Positions 9,301-18,028 of a DNA stretch of 19,836 bases are shown piece by piece. Every line of letters starts with the position of its first letter. Position 1 is the first letter of the stretch. The DNA comes from Phycisphaerales bacterium UBA1845 (GTDB lineage: Bacteria > Planctomycetota > Phycisphaerae > UBA1845): the NCBI GenBank assembly GCA_002338715.1, contig DDIR01000048.1, forward strand, positions 1 to 19,836, given 5' to 3'. The notes beneath the pieces were generated by a model. The model was not told the DNA's origin and searched no databases. It was given only the letters and a program-made list of their open reading frames with translations. A program made the position numbers and the translations under genes.

Positions 9301-9791
9301 GATTTGCGGGACTCGCCATCGTTCACTGGGCCACCGCCCGCGACCCCGTGTCACCGCTGCAGGAACTCGACGTCCTCACCATGCTCGGGTTCATCATTCT
9401 CATCGGTATCGTCGTCAACAACGCCATCCTCATCGTGCACCAATCGCTCAACTACATGCGCGAAGGGGTGGAACCGCAAGCCGCCATCAGCCAAAGCGTC
9501 GCCACCCGCGTCCGTCCGATCTTCATGACCGCACTGACCAGCATCGGCGGCATGCTTCCGCTCGTCATCATGCCCGGTTCAGGCAGCGAACTGTATCGCG
9601 GACTGGGCAGCGTGCTCGTCGGCGGACTGCTTGTCGCCACGATCTTTACGCTTATCGTGATCCCGGCAATGTTCTCGTTGTTTGTCGAATTCCGGTCGGC
9701 CATAACGCCAGCCGCTGATGAAAATCGGCAGCGCATCGGTGCCGAATCAACGCCTTCGCCGGCATTTGCCAGCGCGTCCGACCCTCACTAG
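6315..9791 (+). CDS. RND efflux pump, inner-membrane permease subunit
   Basis: A 1158-residue AcrB/HAE-type transporter, about 100 residues longer than AcrB. TM1 is at 13-33, with the periplasmic porter start PVQLTPDVDQPRITV. TM4 carries GMVVDNAVVVLENI: one acidic proton-relay residue (Asp404) followed by Asn405, rather than the Asp-Asp pair of AcrB. TM10 has GIVVNNAILIV (Asn1035/1036) where AcrB has its relay Lys. The second porter half includes LFGNALSGGNVIEL and RPEYQARIDR. Just before the usual TM8 (GILAAVVTYLLMAALFESF) there are two additional hydrophobic segments at about 903-922 and 927-948, absent from the AcrB plan. Two LLCPPG motifs (546-551 and 566-571) follow TM7. It is co-transcribed with the adaptor; substrate unknown, with drugs, lipids or metabolites all possible. 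Confidence 0.93.
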   Translation: MNIIRFAIENPVKVTSGVILLMLFGLLSFFAIPVQLTPDVDQPRITVTTRWTGASPQEIENEIIDRQEQKLKSVTGLKKMTSSSKRGEGVVTLEFNVGVDKDAALQDTIEKINQVGSYPEEVDRPETKAADAALDSPIAWLMFRADVDDISGMYDFVDDNVRPLLERVDGVAAVDIYGGREREVRVIVDASKMVSRGISFRDLERALRNQNENRSAGTISQSKREYTYRTIGEFRSVDEVADTVIKYDSGGPIRVGDIAKIELTNQKQYSFVRSKAEYVLALPVRRESGANVMKTMADLKKQIDYINEAVLAPRKENMRVTMSYDETEYIESSINLVISNIFFGGLLATVVLMIFLRSTSATLIVAMTIPISVVGAFLMVTVLGRNLNVIMLAGMAFAVGMVVDNAVVVLENIFRHREAGLSRLDAALKGTGEVWGAILASTLTTIAVFLPVIFIEEEAGELFADIAIAISTAVALSLIVSVTVIPTTAARALRATKASLPGSDEHKVAGFGAVVANIVTKINQRTSTRLAVVGGLTVLSLIGSVLLCPPGTYLPNGNRNLVFGVLLCPPGYSLDEFRKIGGKVESDMRPYWEAEMDSPEAAALPNIDMTVGKGKDTNRMSVHPPPIENFFFVSFDGGAFMGCSSKEPEVVRPLANVLTTATDRIPGIMAFFQQSSLFGNALSGGNVIELELRCDNEENLLHAAKSLFVKIMQAGMRAQPKPTTFDLGRPEYQARIDRVKAADVGLNVADVGFALEACVDGAFVGNYRDKGDEIDLVIKVADTEGLAVHEIASIPVYTPTGNVIPLSSVVNFELAFEPQEISHSESMKAIGFSISPPQGVPLEAAMNQVQSEMIDPMRAEGLMSSDVVATMEGNADKLVQTRRALIGSYQGLLTKPSLFGMGPATTLAILAAIFIIGGAIVGRMRSKATMMLLPIVLVSALVLITFAVNTDLALELLQSRGILAAVVTYLLMAALFESFAYPMVIMLSVPLATVGGFAGLAIVHWATARDPVSPLQELDVLTMLGFIILIGIVVNNAILIVHQSLNYMREGVEPQAAISQSVATRVRPIFMTALTSIGGMLPLVIMPGSGSELYRGLGSVLVGGLLVATIFTLIVIPAMFSLFVEFRSAITPAADENRQRIGAESTPSPAFASASDPH

Positions 9792-9813
9792 AACACGTTA
9801 AGTCCACCGCGGC

Positions 9814-9884
9814 GCGACAGCGTCGTCATTCCCGCGCAGGCGGGAATCCAGGGGCAAAACGAAATCAATCCACGTGGGTACTGG
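9814..9884 (+). repeat. Palindromic interspersed repeat (dRS3-like), copy A
   Basis: The core is ATTCCCGC, loop GCAG, GCGGGAAT (9828-9847): a perfect 8-bp stem. Similarity to a second copy at 12860-12930 extends over 71 bp in the same orientation with no length change. The core matches the common ATTCCC-N8-GGGAAT repeat first known from Neisseria (dRS3) and seen in many phyla. It sits within the 335-bp gap (9792-10126) between the pump and aconitase genes, which otherwise holds only promoter-like sequence. No coding region is evident in that gap. Confidence 0.8.
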
Positions 9885-10068
9885 CGCCCGCGCTGTCAAG
9901 AGTGGACGAGCAAAACACAATGCTTGGATTAAGATCGCTATAATCGCCCCGTACATCCAAGCGCGAAACGCCCCGGTTATTTCACATCCACCGGGCATCG
10001 CGTTGTGCAGGCCGCAATCCGGGGCAACCACTGCACACCCTTGCATGGTTCGCAGGACGCGAAATATC

Positions 10069-10077
10069 TGCTATCAT
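10069..10077 (+). promoter_or_regulatory. Extended -10 promoter candidate for acnA
   Basis: TG-C-TATCAT (10069-10077) fits an extended -10 element. The start of transcription would be near 10084, giving a leader of about 43 nt with a good ribosome-binding site (AAGGGAT, 10113-10119, seven bases before the ATG). No well-placed -35 is visible. TTGCAT at 10041 is 25 bp away from the -10, too far for a normal spacer. A TATAAT at 9939-9944 is a weaker alternative because nothing resembling a -35 is correctly placed. Confidence 0.35.
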
Positions 10078-10126
10078 CGTTCCCTGAATTGGCAACCCAC
10101 GCACTTGGATCAAAGGGATCTTTCCA

Positions 10127-12832
<2,706 letters not shown>

Positions 12833-12859
12833 AAGCATTCAAGATCGAATAGCAGCGGA

Positions 12860-12930
12860 GCGACAACGCCGTCATTCCCGCGCAGGCGGGAACCCAGAAG
12901 CAAAAAGAAGTCAATCCAGGCGAGTGCCGG
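12860..12930 (+). repeat. Palindromic interspersed repeat (dRS3-like), copy B
   Basis: Second copy of the 71-bp repeat, 28 bp after the acnA stop and in the same orientation as copy A. The core palindrome is ATTCCCGC, loop GCAG, GCGGGAAC (12874-12893), with one pair lost at the outer end of the stem. It may act as a transcription end signal for acnA, but no T-run follows. The minus-strand translation here contains the PACAGMTA string that this repeat type produces in many genomes, and is not a real protein. Confidence 0.8.
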
Positions 12931-12939
12931 TACCGGGTG

Positions 12940-12960
12940 CCCCACCCTTTCAGGGTGGGG
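12940..12960 (+). terminator. Strong GC hairpin downstream of acnA
   Basis: CCCCACCC (12940-12947), loop TTTCA, GGGTGGGG (12953-12960): a perfect 8-bp stem of nearly pure G-C pairs. It lacks a T-tract, so it could be a stabilising 3' end or another repeat element rather than a classic terminator. Confidence 0.4.
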
Positions 12961-12988
12961 GACGGAAGCAAACGAGGGCTTCAAAAGG

Positions 12989-13003
12989 AAGGTGGCCCAC
13001 CTT
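12989..13003. repeat. Short perfect palindrome
   Basis: AAGGTGG, one base, CCACCTT, followed by two T. It lies in the acnA to tRNA-Val gap (269 bp) after the GC hairpin at 12940. It could contribute to termination or be a small repeat element; nothing else is visible in this gap apart from the tRNA promoter. Confidence 0.4.
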
Positions 13004-13048
13004 TTCAAAGGCGGGGAAACCGATGATCAACAAAGAAACCTCCAAGAC

Positions 13049-13077
13049 TTGACGCCAGCCAAACAAATCAGTTTGAT
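13049..13077 (+). promoter_or_regulatory. Candidate promoter of tRNA-Val
   Basis: TTGACG (13049-13054), a 17-bp spacer, then TTTGAT (13072-13077). The predicted transcription start near 13084 would be about 18 nt before the mature tRNA 5' end. The -35 is good (5/6) and the -10 moderate (4/6). Confidence 0.4.
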
Positions 13078-13101
13078 AAGCAGCACAACAATTCCAACCA
13101 A

Positions 13102-13174
13102 GGGCGGTTAGCTCAATTGGCAGAGCGCCTCGCTTACACCGAGGAGGTTACAGGTTCAAGTCCTGTACCGCCCA
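13102..13174 (+). tRNA. tRNA-Val (anticodon UAC)
   Basis: A complete cloverleaf can be read by eye. The acceptor stem is GGGCGGT with ACCGCCC, the D stem GCTC with GAGC, and the anticodon stem CCTCG with CGAGG around the loop CTTACAC (anticodon TAC at 13135-13137). The T arm is ACAGG-TTCAAGT-CCTGT, and the discriminator is A. The terminal CCA is not encoded. The unmodified U34 anticodon would read GUA and GUG, and with modification more Val codons. Confidence 0.97.
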
Positions 13175-13229
13175 GTTGCTTGCCTTGTTCTCGTGCACCA
13201 AATCCGTAGAGATTCTTAGGTCGGGCAAT

Positions 13230-13257
13230 TGACTTAACCTGCCGCACTTCTATTGTC
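13230..13257 (+). promoter_or_regulatory. Candidate promoter upstream of the 13281 gene
   Basis: TTGACT (13230-13235), a 16-bp spacer, then TATTGT (13252-13257). Transcription would begin near 13264, just ahead of the TTG (13281) and GTG (13290) starts of the next open frame. The match is moderate and could be chance in AT-richer DNA. Confidence 0.35.
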
Positions 13258-13280
13258 GCTCCGACCGTTCTTGTAATCAA

Positions 13281-13811
13281 TTGACAACGGTGTACTCGCT
13301 AGGCGACGATGACAAGTATCGATATCGTTCTCCAACAGATGACTTCTACGGTGTTGTAGCAAGTCAAGAGAAAGCAATTCTTGCAGATGACGGAGTCAAG
13401 AAATTGAGAGAACCAAGAAGTAGCCAGCAAGAAAATGAAATGAGCGCCGATGCGGTGATAGAAAATGGCCTAGATTCACTGTCGGATGATGACCTACACC
13501 ATTTTGATCAAGACATGATACGGCATTTCCGCAGCTTTCGAGAATACGTTAGCCATGCGTCCCGCTCAACTGATCCCATTGTTAAATGGCGAAAGAAAAT
13601 CATAAATCAGACGCTATTGGCAATCGTTCGACCACATGTCAGGGCATTTGTTTGCAGACGGTTGAATCTGCCCACCCCTGACGACCTTCAAGTTGCAGTA
13701 TCCATTGAATCGATTCAAATCGCAAAGGATGCCAGACGATACGCACAAACCAGTAACGTGATTGCGATCATTGCAATCGCCGTCTCCATTTTTATGGGGA
13801 TCTTTGCATAG
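13281..13811 (+). CDS. Orphan protein with C-terminal membrane helix
   Basis: A 176-residue protein of unknown function. The N-terminal third is polar and acidic. The middle (about 65-140) is basic and helical (DMIRHFRSFREY, VKWRKKIINQTLL). The last 17 residues (NVIAIIAIAVSIFMGIF) form one membrane helix, so it is probably tail-anchored with its bulk in the cytoplasm. The start is uncertain: TTG at 13281, GTG at 13290 or ATG at 13440 (in MSADAVIENG), and none has a good ribosome-binding site. The DNA is visibly AT-richer than acnA or the RND genes, hinting at acquisition next to the tRNA. I do not recognise a family; the clean hydrophobic tail argues that the frame is real. Confidence 0.55.
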   Translation: MTTVYSLGDDDKYRYRSPTDDFYGVVASQEKAILADDGVKKLREPRSSQQENEMSADAVIENGLDSLSDDDLHHFDQDMIRHFRSFREYVSHASRSTDPIVKWRKKIINQTLLAIVRPHVRAFVCRRLNLPTPDDLQVAVSIESIQIAKDARRYAQTSNVIAIIAIAVSIFMGIFA

Positions 13812-13872
13812 TGCGAGTAACTTATAGTGTACAAAGTACCGGAGACCTTGGCGCCTCCGATCCCGTAGTACC

Positions 13873-13895
13873 GTAGGTCGGGGCATCGACCCGAC
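13873..13895 (+). repeat. GTAG-hairpin repeat, copy 1
   Basis: GTAG followed by GTCGGGGC, loop ATC, GACCCGAC. It has one change from the consensus arm seen at 16755, which breaks one stem pair. It lies in the 208-bp gap before the next gene. A nearby CCCCGACCT (13938-13946) is complementary to its AGGTCGGGG and may be the decayed partner arm. Confidence 0.65.
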
Positions 13896-14019
13896 AGGCT
13901 CGTCGATTGGCTTCTCATTCTTGGCACCACGCCCTGGCCCCGACCTGTCGAACTCACAACTTTGTGTCGCTGATGCAACAGTTCCGACCTGGACATCCAA
14001 CTGATCCTGAAAGCTGGCG

Positions 14020-14370
14020 ATGACTCTTCATAAAATCATGCAAGGCCTGTACTCGCCGAATAAGGCGGTCCGACTCAAATCGCTAAAGCTTCTGCTGCGC
14101 CACCCAGATGCAACCCCGTTACAGCTTGTCGAAGGGTTGTGTTCGCCGGATAATCGTAACTTTGAATTCCTCAAAGTGTTCGAACTGGGGGCGGCAATGC
14201 GTGAATCATGGCAACGGCTGCACGGCGTCGATGACGATGAAGTCTACGAACTCTTGCTCAACCACTTCATCCAAGCCCCAGAGGAAAACAAAGAAATCGT
14301 CATGCACATTCTCAATGCGATCCAGACTGAGCGGGCTGCTGAGATGAGTCGGGAGATTAGATGCCTGTAA
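14020..14370 (+). CDS. Small all-helical hypothetical protein
   Basis: A 116-residue soluble protein of unknown function, without signal peptide or membrane segment. It reads as paired amphipathic helices resembling HEAT/ARM-type repeats: the first pair is VRLKSLKLLLRHP and TPLQLVEGLC, and later DDEVYELLLNHFIQ and KEIVMHILNAIQTER. The C-terminus is short and basic. ATG at 14020 is the only good start in frame, with a weak GAAAG upstream. It stands alone between two copies of the GTAG-hairpin repeat. A scaffold or immunity-type role would be a guess; none is assigned. Confidence 0.65.
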   Translation: MTLHKIMQGLYSPNKAVRLKSLKLLLRHPDATPLQLVEGLCSPDNRNFEFLKVFELGAAMRESWQRLHGVDDDEVYELLLNHFIQAPEENKEIVMHILNAIQTERAAEMSREIRCL

Positions 14371-14436
14371 GGGATGGGTAGCGCCAGGACAGGCGGCCTA
14401 ATTATTCGGAGTTGGAGCCTCGATTCACATAGACGA

Positions 14437-14459
14437 GTAGATCGGGTCATCGACCCGAC
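14437..14459 (+). repeat. GTAG-hairpin repeat, copy 2
   Basis: GTAG, then ATCGGGTC, loop ATC, GACCCGAC: one difference from the 16755 arm, at the base of the stem. It lies in the 119-bp gap between the 14020 gene and the convergent 14490 gene, where a bidirectional transcript end would be useful. Confidence 0.7.
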
Positions 14460-14489
14460 TTACCCAACTGGCTGGCGATTTCTTAGGCG

Positions 14490-14927
14490 TCAATCAGAGA
14501 GATTCTCACGTCGCAAGCGAATCTCTTCCATGAGTTCTTCGTGCGTCCGAAAAACGATGCGATTTGGAAAGTGATAGAGCACGGCGTATCCGCCCCTATC
14601 ATCCAGCGTCTTATAAGCCACCAGGCCTCCGCCAAACTCATCGGTATACGACAGAAACTCAGGCGTAAACGTGACTCCCTCCAACTCCTTCGCGTCTACG
14701 CTCGAAAGTGGTGCGACCGATCTAATCTCTTCGAGTGATGCGGGCGAACTGTCGGGGGTGATGGATGCCTTTGTGGACTTGGAAATCGCGATCAGCATGT
14801 CGCGCACGTTAATCGGCACTCGCGGATCAGGATCAGAATGACGTGGAACAGACGGTGGCAGCAATACGGAAACGACCAGGGCGACAAAGGAGACGCCAAT
14901 GAGCCACCGAGCACTTGACATTCGCAT
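14490..14927 (-). CDS. Membrane-anchored hypothetical protein
   Basis: A 145-residue protein with an N-terminal hydrophobic segment (WLIGVSFVALVVSVLL, about 8-23) after a basic start, so either a signal anchor or an uncleaved signal peptide; the rest should lie outside the cytoplasm. The soluble part has a Pro/Ser-rich linker and then a compact domain with LSYTDEFGGGLVAYKTLDDRGGYAVLYH. That reads like a beta-rich domain; I do not recognise the family. The start at 14927 is well supported by CCCTTC on the plus strand (GAAGGG on the coding strand), eight bases upstream. The gene is divergent from the 14966 gene with only 38 bp between the starts. Confidence 0.72.
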   Translation of the reverse strand: MRMSSARWLIGVSFVALVVSVLLPPSVPRHSDPDPRVPINVRDMLIAISKSTKASITPDSSPASLEEIRSVAPLSSVDAKELEGVTFTPEFLSYTDEFGGGLVAYKTLDDRGGYAVLYHFPNRIVFRTHEELMEEIRLRRENLSD

Positions 14928-14965
14928 GATTCGAGCCCTTCGTCAGCCGCTGTATTATTCACGCC

Positions 14966-15715
14966 TTGAAAGCACCCGTCAAGTTTCGTTTGTCGGGTCA
15001 ACGACCTACCAAACATAAGGAAATTGACGCGGCGGATTCTCTGCGTGATATTGCGTTTGTGACGAAACCTGGCAAAGCAAATGAGAGGCGAAGCGAGAGG
15101 ATCAGGGGTGCCACGTCTGCCGTATTTGCATTCGTGTCTCTCGGTTTCGTCGCAGTCTTGCTTTTTGCGTGCCTTCCCGCTCTTAAGTTTTTCCTCCCCG
15201 ATATGTCCACCTATGTAGGGACTGCGACGTACCTGAAAATACTGATCGGCGGCACCTTGAGTCTGGCAGTCGGGATGATAGCGGCGATTGCGTACCTCAT
15301 TCTCGCCCTCGCCGCAATAGGCGTTGGCCTGCGCTTCGCAAGTCGATTCCTATCCGAGGAGGAGTTGGATACAATCCTCACTGGATTTGACAAGCCAACT
15401 GCCTTTCGCCGAGTCGTCGAACGTTGCGCCAGGAACCATACGCGCAACATAGAACCAACAGAGATTCCAGGCGCGTCAATGCCGTCAGGCAACGAGGACT
15501 TAGGATGGTGGGACAGGGAACTCAGCCGTCATGAGACTGCACAAATAGCGGCATTCGCAATCGTTGCCAATGTTTTCTCCTTGCCACTCGGCTTGATGGC
15601 TCTTTGCTACTGCAAAACCCATGAAGGTAGGATGAGGGCGTGGATAGTATTTTCAGTTGGATTGGCCATGTCGCTTATAATGTACGTAATCATCCTCAAC
15701 CCAACAACGAAATGA
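14966..15715 (+). CDS. Multi-pass hypothetical membrane protein
   Basis: A 249-residue protein with about five hydrophobic segments: one near 50-77, two in 88-125, and two near the C-terminus at 193-213 and 224-245. A soluble loop of about 65 residues (128-190), with EEELDTILTGFDKP, divides the pairs. The N-terminal 45 residues are basic and polar. The start is doubtful: the frame opens with TTG at 14966 and has no good ribosome-binding site; GTG at 15058, just before the first membrane segment, is an alternative. A TATTAT at 14953-14958 could be a -10 box. The stop overlaps an in-frame ATG of the next gene. No family recognised. Confidence 0.6.
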   Translation: MKAPVKFRLSGQRPTKHKEIDAADSLRDIAFVTKPGKANERRSERIRGATSAVFAFVSLGFVAVLLFACLPALKFFLPDMSTYVGTATYLKILIGGTLSLAVGMIAAIAYLILALAAIGVGLRFASRFLSEEELDTILTGFDKPTAFRRVVERCARNHTRNIEPTEIPGASMPSGNEDLGWWDRELSRHETAQIAAFAIVANVFSLPLGLMALCYCKTHEGRMRAWIVFSVGLAMSLIMYVIILNPTTK

Positions 15716-15771
15716 GCAACCGCGTCTCCCGCGCAAGGAAACAGTCGAAGAAATCTCCGGAATGCACGATC

Positions 15772-16758
15772 ATGAAAATACTCGTAACAGGCAGCGCGGG
15801 GCACTTGGGAGAGGCTTTGGTTCGCACGCTTTCGAGAAAGGGACATACCGTCCATGGCATCGACATCATCGAATCCGAATTCACCCACCGCGTCGGCTCC
15901 ATTGTCGATCGTTCGTTTGTTGCCGACTGCTTTACCGGCATCGATGTTGTGCTTCATGCGGCGACGTTGCACAAACCGCATGTCGCCACCCATTGCCGGC
16001 AGGAATTCGTTGACGTGAACATCACCGGTACGTTGAACCTGCTGGAGGAGGCGGTCGCGGCTGACGTTCGATCGTTTATCTTCACGAGCACAACCAGCAC
16101 CTTCGGGCACGCGCTCACCCCGTCAGCCGGCGAACCTGCGGCTTGGATCACCGAGGATGTGGTTCCCATTCCCAAAAATATCTACGGCGTCACCAAGTTA
16201 GCCGCAGAAAATCTGTGCCAGTTGTTTCATCGCAAGTTCGATCTTCCCTGCCTCATCCTGCGGACGTCTCGCTTCTTTCCCGAAGCCGACGATCGAAAGG
16301 AAATCCGCGACGCATACGACGACGCCAACGCCAAAGCCAACGAGTTTCTCTATCGTCGCGTGGATATCGAAGACGTCGTCAGCGCCCACCTGCTCGCGAT
16401 TGAAAAATCCGCATCGATCGGGTTCGGCAAATACATCATCAGCGCGACGACGCCCTTCACGCAAGACGACCTGCCCGGACTGCGAAAGGACGCTGCGGCG
16501 GTCTTGAAGCAACAAGTCCCCGAGTATGAAGCCGAGTATAATCGCCGTGGCTGGCGGATGTTCCCGACGATCGACCGCGTCTACGTCAACCAAAAAGCCC
16601 GCGATGAACTCGGCTGGCAACCGAAGCACAACTTCGCCGATGTGCTCAGTCGCCTGAAAGCCGGCGGAGAAGTGCTAAGTTCGATGGCGCAAACAATCGG
16701 ACGCAAAGGTTACCACGCTGAGAAGTTTGTTGAGGGACCTTATCCGGTGGACAAGTAG
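15772..16758 (+). CDS. NAD(P)-dependent epimerase/dehydratase (extended SDR)
   Basis: A 328-residue short-chain dehydrogenase of the extended type, which acts mostly on nucleotide-sugars. The Rossmann motif GSAGHLGEAL directly follows MKILVT. The active site has Ser/Thr in FTSTTSTFGH and YGVTK, the catalytic Tyr-Lys pair. LILRTSRFFPE and RRVDIEDVVSAHLLAIEK are the usual substrate-domain segments, and ARDELGWQPKHNFADVL closes the protein as in GalE-like enzymes. The exact substrate is unknown. The frame stays open upstream to 15640, and ATG at 15712 overlaps the previous stop (ATGA), but MKILVTG at 15772 is where family members begin. The stop codon (16756-16758) lies inside the first arm of an inverted repeat. 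Confidence 0.88.
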   Translation: MKILVTGSAGHLGEALVRTLSRKGHTVHGIDIIESEFTHRVGSIVDRSFVADCFTGIDVVLHAATLHKPHVATHCRQEFVDVNITGTLNLLEEAVAADVRSFIFTSTTSTFGHALTPSAGEPAAWITEDVVPIPKNIYGVTKLAAENLCQLFHRKFDLPCLILRTSRFFPEADDRKEIRDAYDDANAKANEFLYRRVDIEDVVSAHLLAIEKSASIGFGKYIISATTPFTQDDLPGLRKDAAAVLKQQVPEYEAEYNRRGWRMFPTIDRVYVNQKARDELGWQPKHNFADVLSRLKAGGEVLSSMAQTIGRKGYHAEKFVEGPYPVDK

Positions 16759-16827
16759 GTCGGGTCATCGACCCGACGCCGTTTTTGTGACATTGATTCC
16801 AATTGTCGGGTCGATGACCCGACCTAC
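16755..16827. repeat. Long inverted repeat made of two GTAG-hairpin arms
   Basis: Two 23-base arms (16755-16777 and 16805-16827) are perfect reverse complements, separated by 27 bp. Each arm is itself a hairpin: GTAG, then GTCGGGTC, loop ATC, GACCCGAC. So the sequence can fold as two small cruciforms or one long one. The epimerase stop TAG is bases 2-4 of the first arm. The remaining 189-bp gap up to the haem-binding gene shows no other structure. The arrangement resembles a miniature mobile element or REP-pair (BIME-like). Confidence 0.85.
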
Positions 16828-16947
16828 CGATTCCTGCCCGTGCCGCGGTGTGCTTGCGGATCATTTCGTTGACGGTCTCTTGCGTGGCCGATACGATTGC
16901 CCGTTGCTTTTGCGCCACCGAATCCGCAACACGGAGGTCGAATAACC

Positions 16948-17457
16948 ATGTCCGATTCCAATGCCAACGTCCCTGCCGAATCCGTTTCCCAATCGCCAGC
17001 CCCCAAGCGACGCAAAGTTTGGCGCTACGTTATTGGCGTGTCCCTGTTTCTGTTCGTCGCGATTCAGTTCATCCCGTATGGCCACAACCACACCAACCCG
17101 CCGCCAACGGCCAGCGTCACGTGGGACAGCAAGGCGACGGAGAACCTCGTCCGCGCGGCATGTTACGATTGCCACAGCAACGAGACCGTGTGGCCCTGGT
17201 ATAGCAGCGTCGCGCCGGTGTCATGGCTGGTGCAGCACGATGTCGATGACGGTCGCAAGGAACTCAACTTCTCCGAAGGGAATCTGCACGAGGTCGATGA
17301 AGCGGCGGAGATGATTGAACACAACGACATGCCCCCATGGTTCTACCGCCCCATGCACAGCGGCGCGAAACTGTCCGACTCTGACAAAGAAGCCGTCATC
17401 AAAGGATTCGCCGCAACGTTCGACAGTGCAACGCCGCACGAAGAACACGAAGACTAG
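16948..17457 (+). CDS. Haem-binding domain protein, c-type
   Basis: A 169-residue protein with a basic cytoplasmic start, a membrane anchor (about 26-44, VWRYVIGVSLFLFVAIQFI) and a periplasmic Haem_bd domain. The covalent haem site is CYDCH (Cys72, Cys75, His76). The segment WPWYSSVAPVSWLVQHDVDDGRKELNFSE is characteristic of this family, and EMIEHNDMPPWFYRPMH would supply the distal ligand side. Such proteins are small membrane-tethered cytochromes or haem carriers of mostly unknown partner. The start at 16948 is fixed by ACGGAGG (16931-16937), about ten bases upstream, although the frame is open from 16897. It follows the inverted repeat and appears to be a lone gene. Confidence 0.88.
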   Translation: MSDSNANVPAESVSQSPAPKRRKVWRYVIGVSLFLFVAIQFIPYGHNHTNPPPTASVTWDSKATENLVRAACYDCHSNETVWPWYSSVAPVSWLVQHDVDDGRKELNFSEGNLHEVDEAAEMIEHNDMPPWFYRPMHSGAKLSDSDKEAVIKGFAATFDSATPHEEHED

Positions 17458-17496
17458 GACGCCCGAATTCTGCCATGGCAATACCACACCGCCGTC

Positions 17497-17516
17497 ATTC
17501 CCACGAAAGTGGGAAT
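17497..17516 (+). repeat. Palindromic interspersed repeat (dRS3-like), copy C
   Basis: ATTCCCAC, loop GAAA, GTGGGAAT: a perfect 8-bp stem closed by a GNRA-type tetraloop. Relative to copies A and B one base pair has changed on both sides (C-G side bases replaced with A and T), so pairing is kept. Only the core and short flanks (CCGTCATTCC and GGAATCCAG) match; the 71-bp extension is absent. Confidence 0.75.
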
Positions 17517-17616
17517 CCAGATGAATACGAGCTTCATCGTTGCAAATACTTCGCCCTGGGATGCGTAGGAAAGACGAGGAAAACGCTAAGTTCGGATTGA
17601 AGCCGCCAAGGGCCGC

Positions 17617-17898
17617 TCATCGATTAAAGACGCTCCGCCAAAGCCAGGCAATCACTTGTACCGCGCACACCACAGGCAACAACCCAACCAGAATAATGCA
17701 AATCGGAAGCACAATGAGATACAGCGGCGAGGCAATATACAAGCCGACAAAGTACGTCGGTTCGTGGCCGATGATCAACCCGGCGATGGCAACGAGCAAA
17801 CCCACCACACCGATTCCCAACACAATCAGAAGTATAACCTGACTGATCGTGCCCTCATCAAACCACTCGCGCCTTTGCTCGGTTGTTTCGTCGCTCAT
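17617..17898 (-). CDS. Small multi-pass membrane protein
   Basis: A 93-residue protein of unknown function. A charged 17-residue start (MSDETTEQRREWFDEG) leads into a hydrophobic body with about three helices: ISQVILLIVLGIGVVGLLVAI, then FVGLYIASPLYLIVL and a run through IILVGLLPVVCAVQVIAWLW, and a short basic end. The plus-strand open frame over the same region is low in hydrophobic and helical logic, so the minus-strand reading is preferred. There is no clear ribosome-binding site before the ATG at 17898. It lies 130 bp downstream of the kinase-Thg1 pair on the same strand; that gap holds nothing obvious. Confidence 0.6.
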   Translation of the reverse strand: MSDETTEQRREWFDEGTISQVILLIVLGIGVVGLLVAIAGLIIGHEPTYFVGLYIASPLYLIVLPICIILVGLLPVVCAVQVIAWLWRSVFNR

Positions 17899-18028
17899 CG
17901 CGCTACATGCTATGCACAGTCAACCCACCAAAGCGAACTTGGAATTGTCGATTCCGGTCGTATTCTGTTGATGGTTGGCTTGGTCCGCCAAATGCCTGCC
18001 CGATCCCTCGAATTTCGTTGCCGAAGTT

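Noticed and set aside
9939..9944. TATAAT upstream of acnA as main promoter
   Set aside because: The only TTG-type -35 nearby (9924) leaves a 9-bp spacer; the extended -10 at 10069 fits better.
13873..16827. CRISPR array from the repeated GTAG hairpins
   Set aside because: The copies are hundreds to thousands of bases apart, differ in orientation and have no regular spacers or cas genes.
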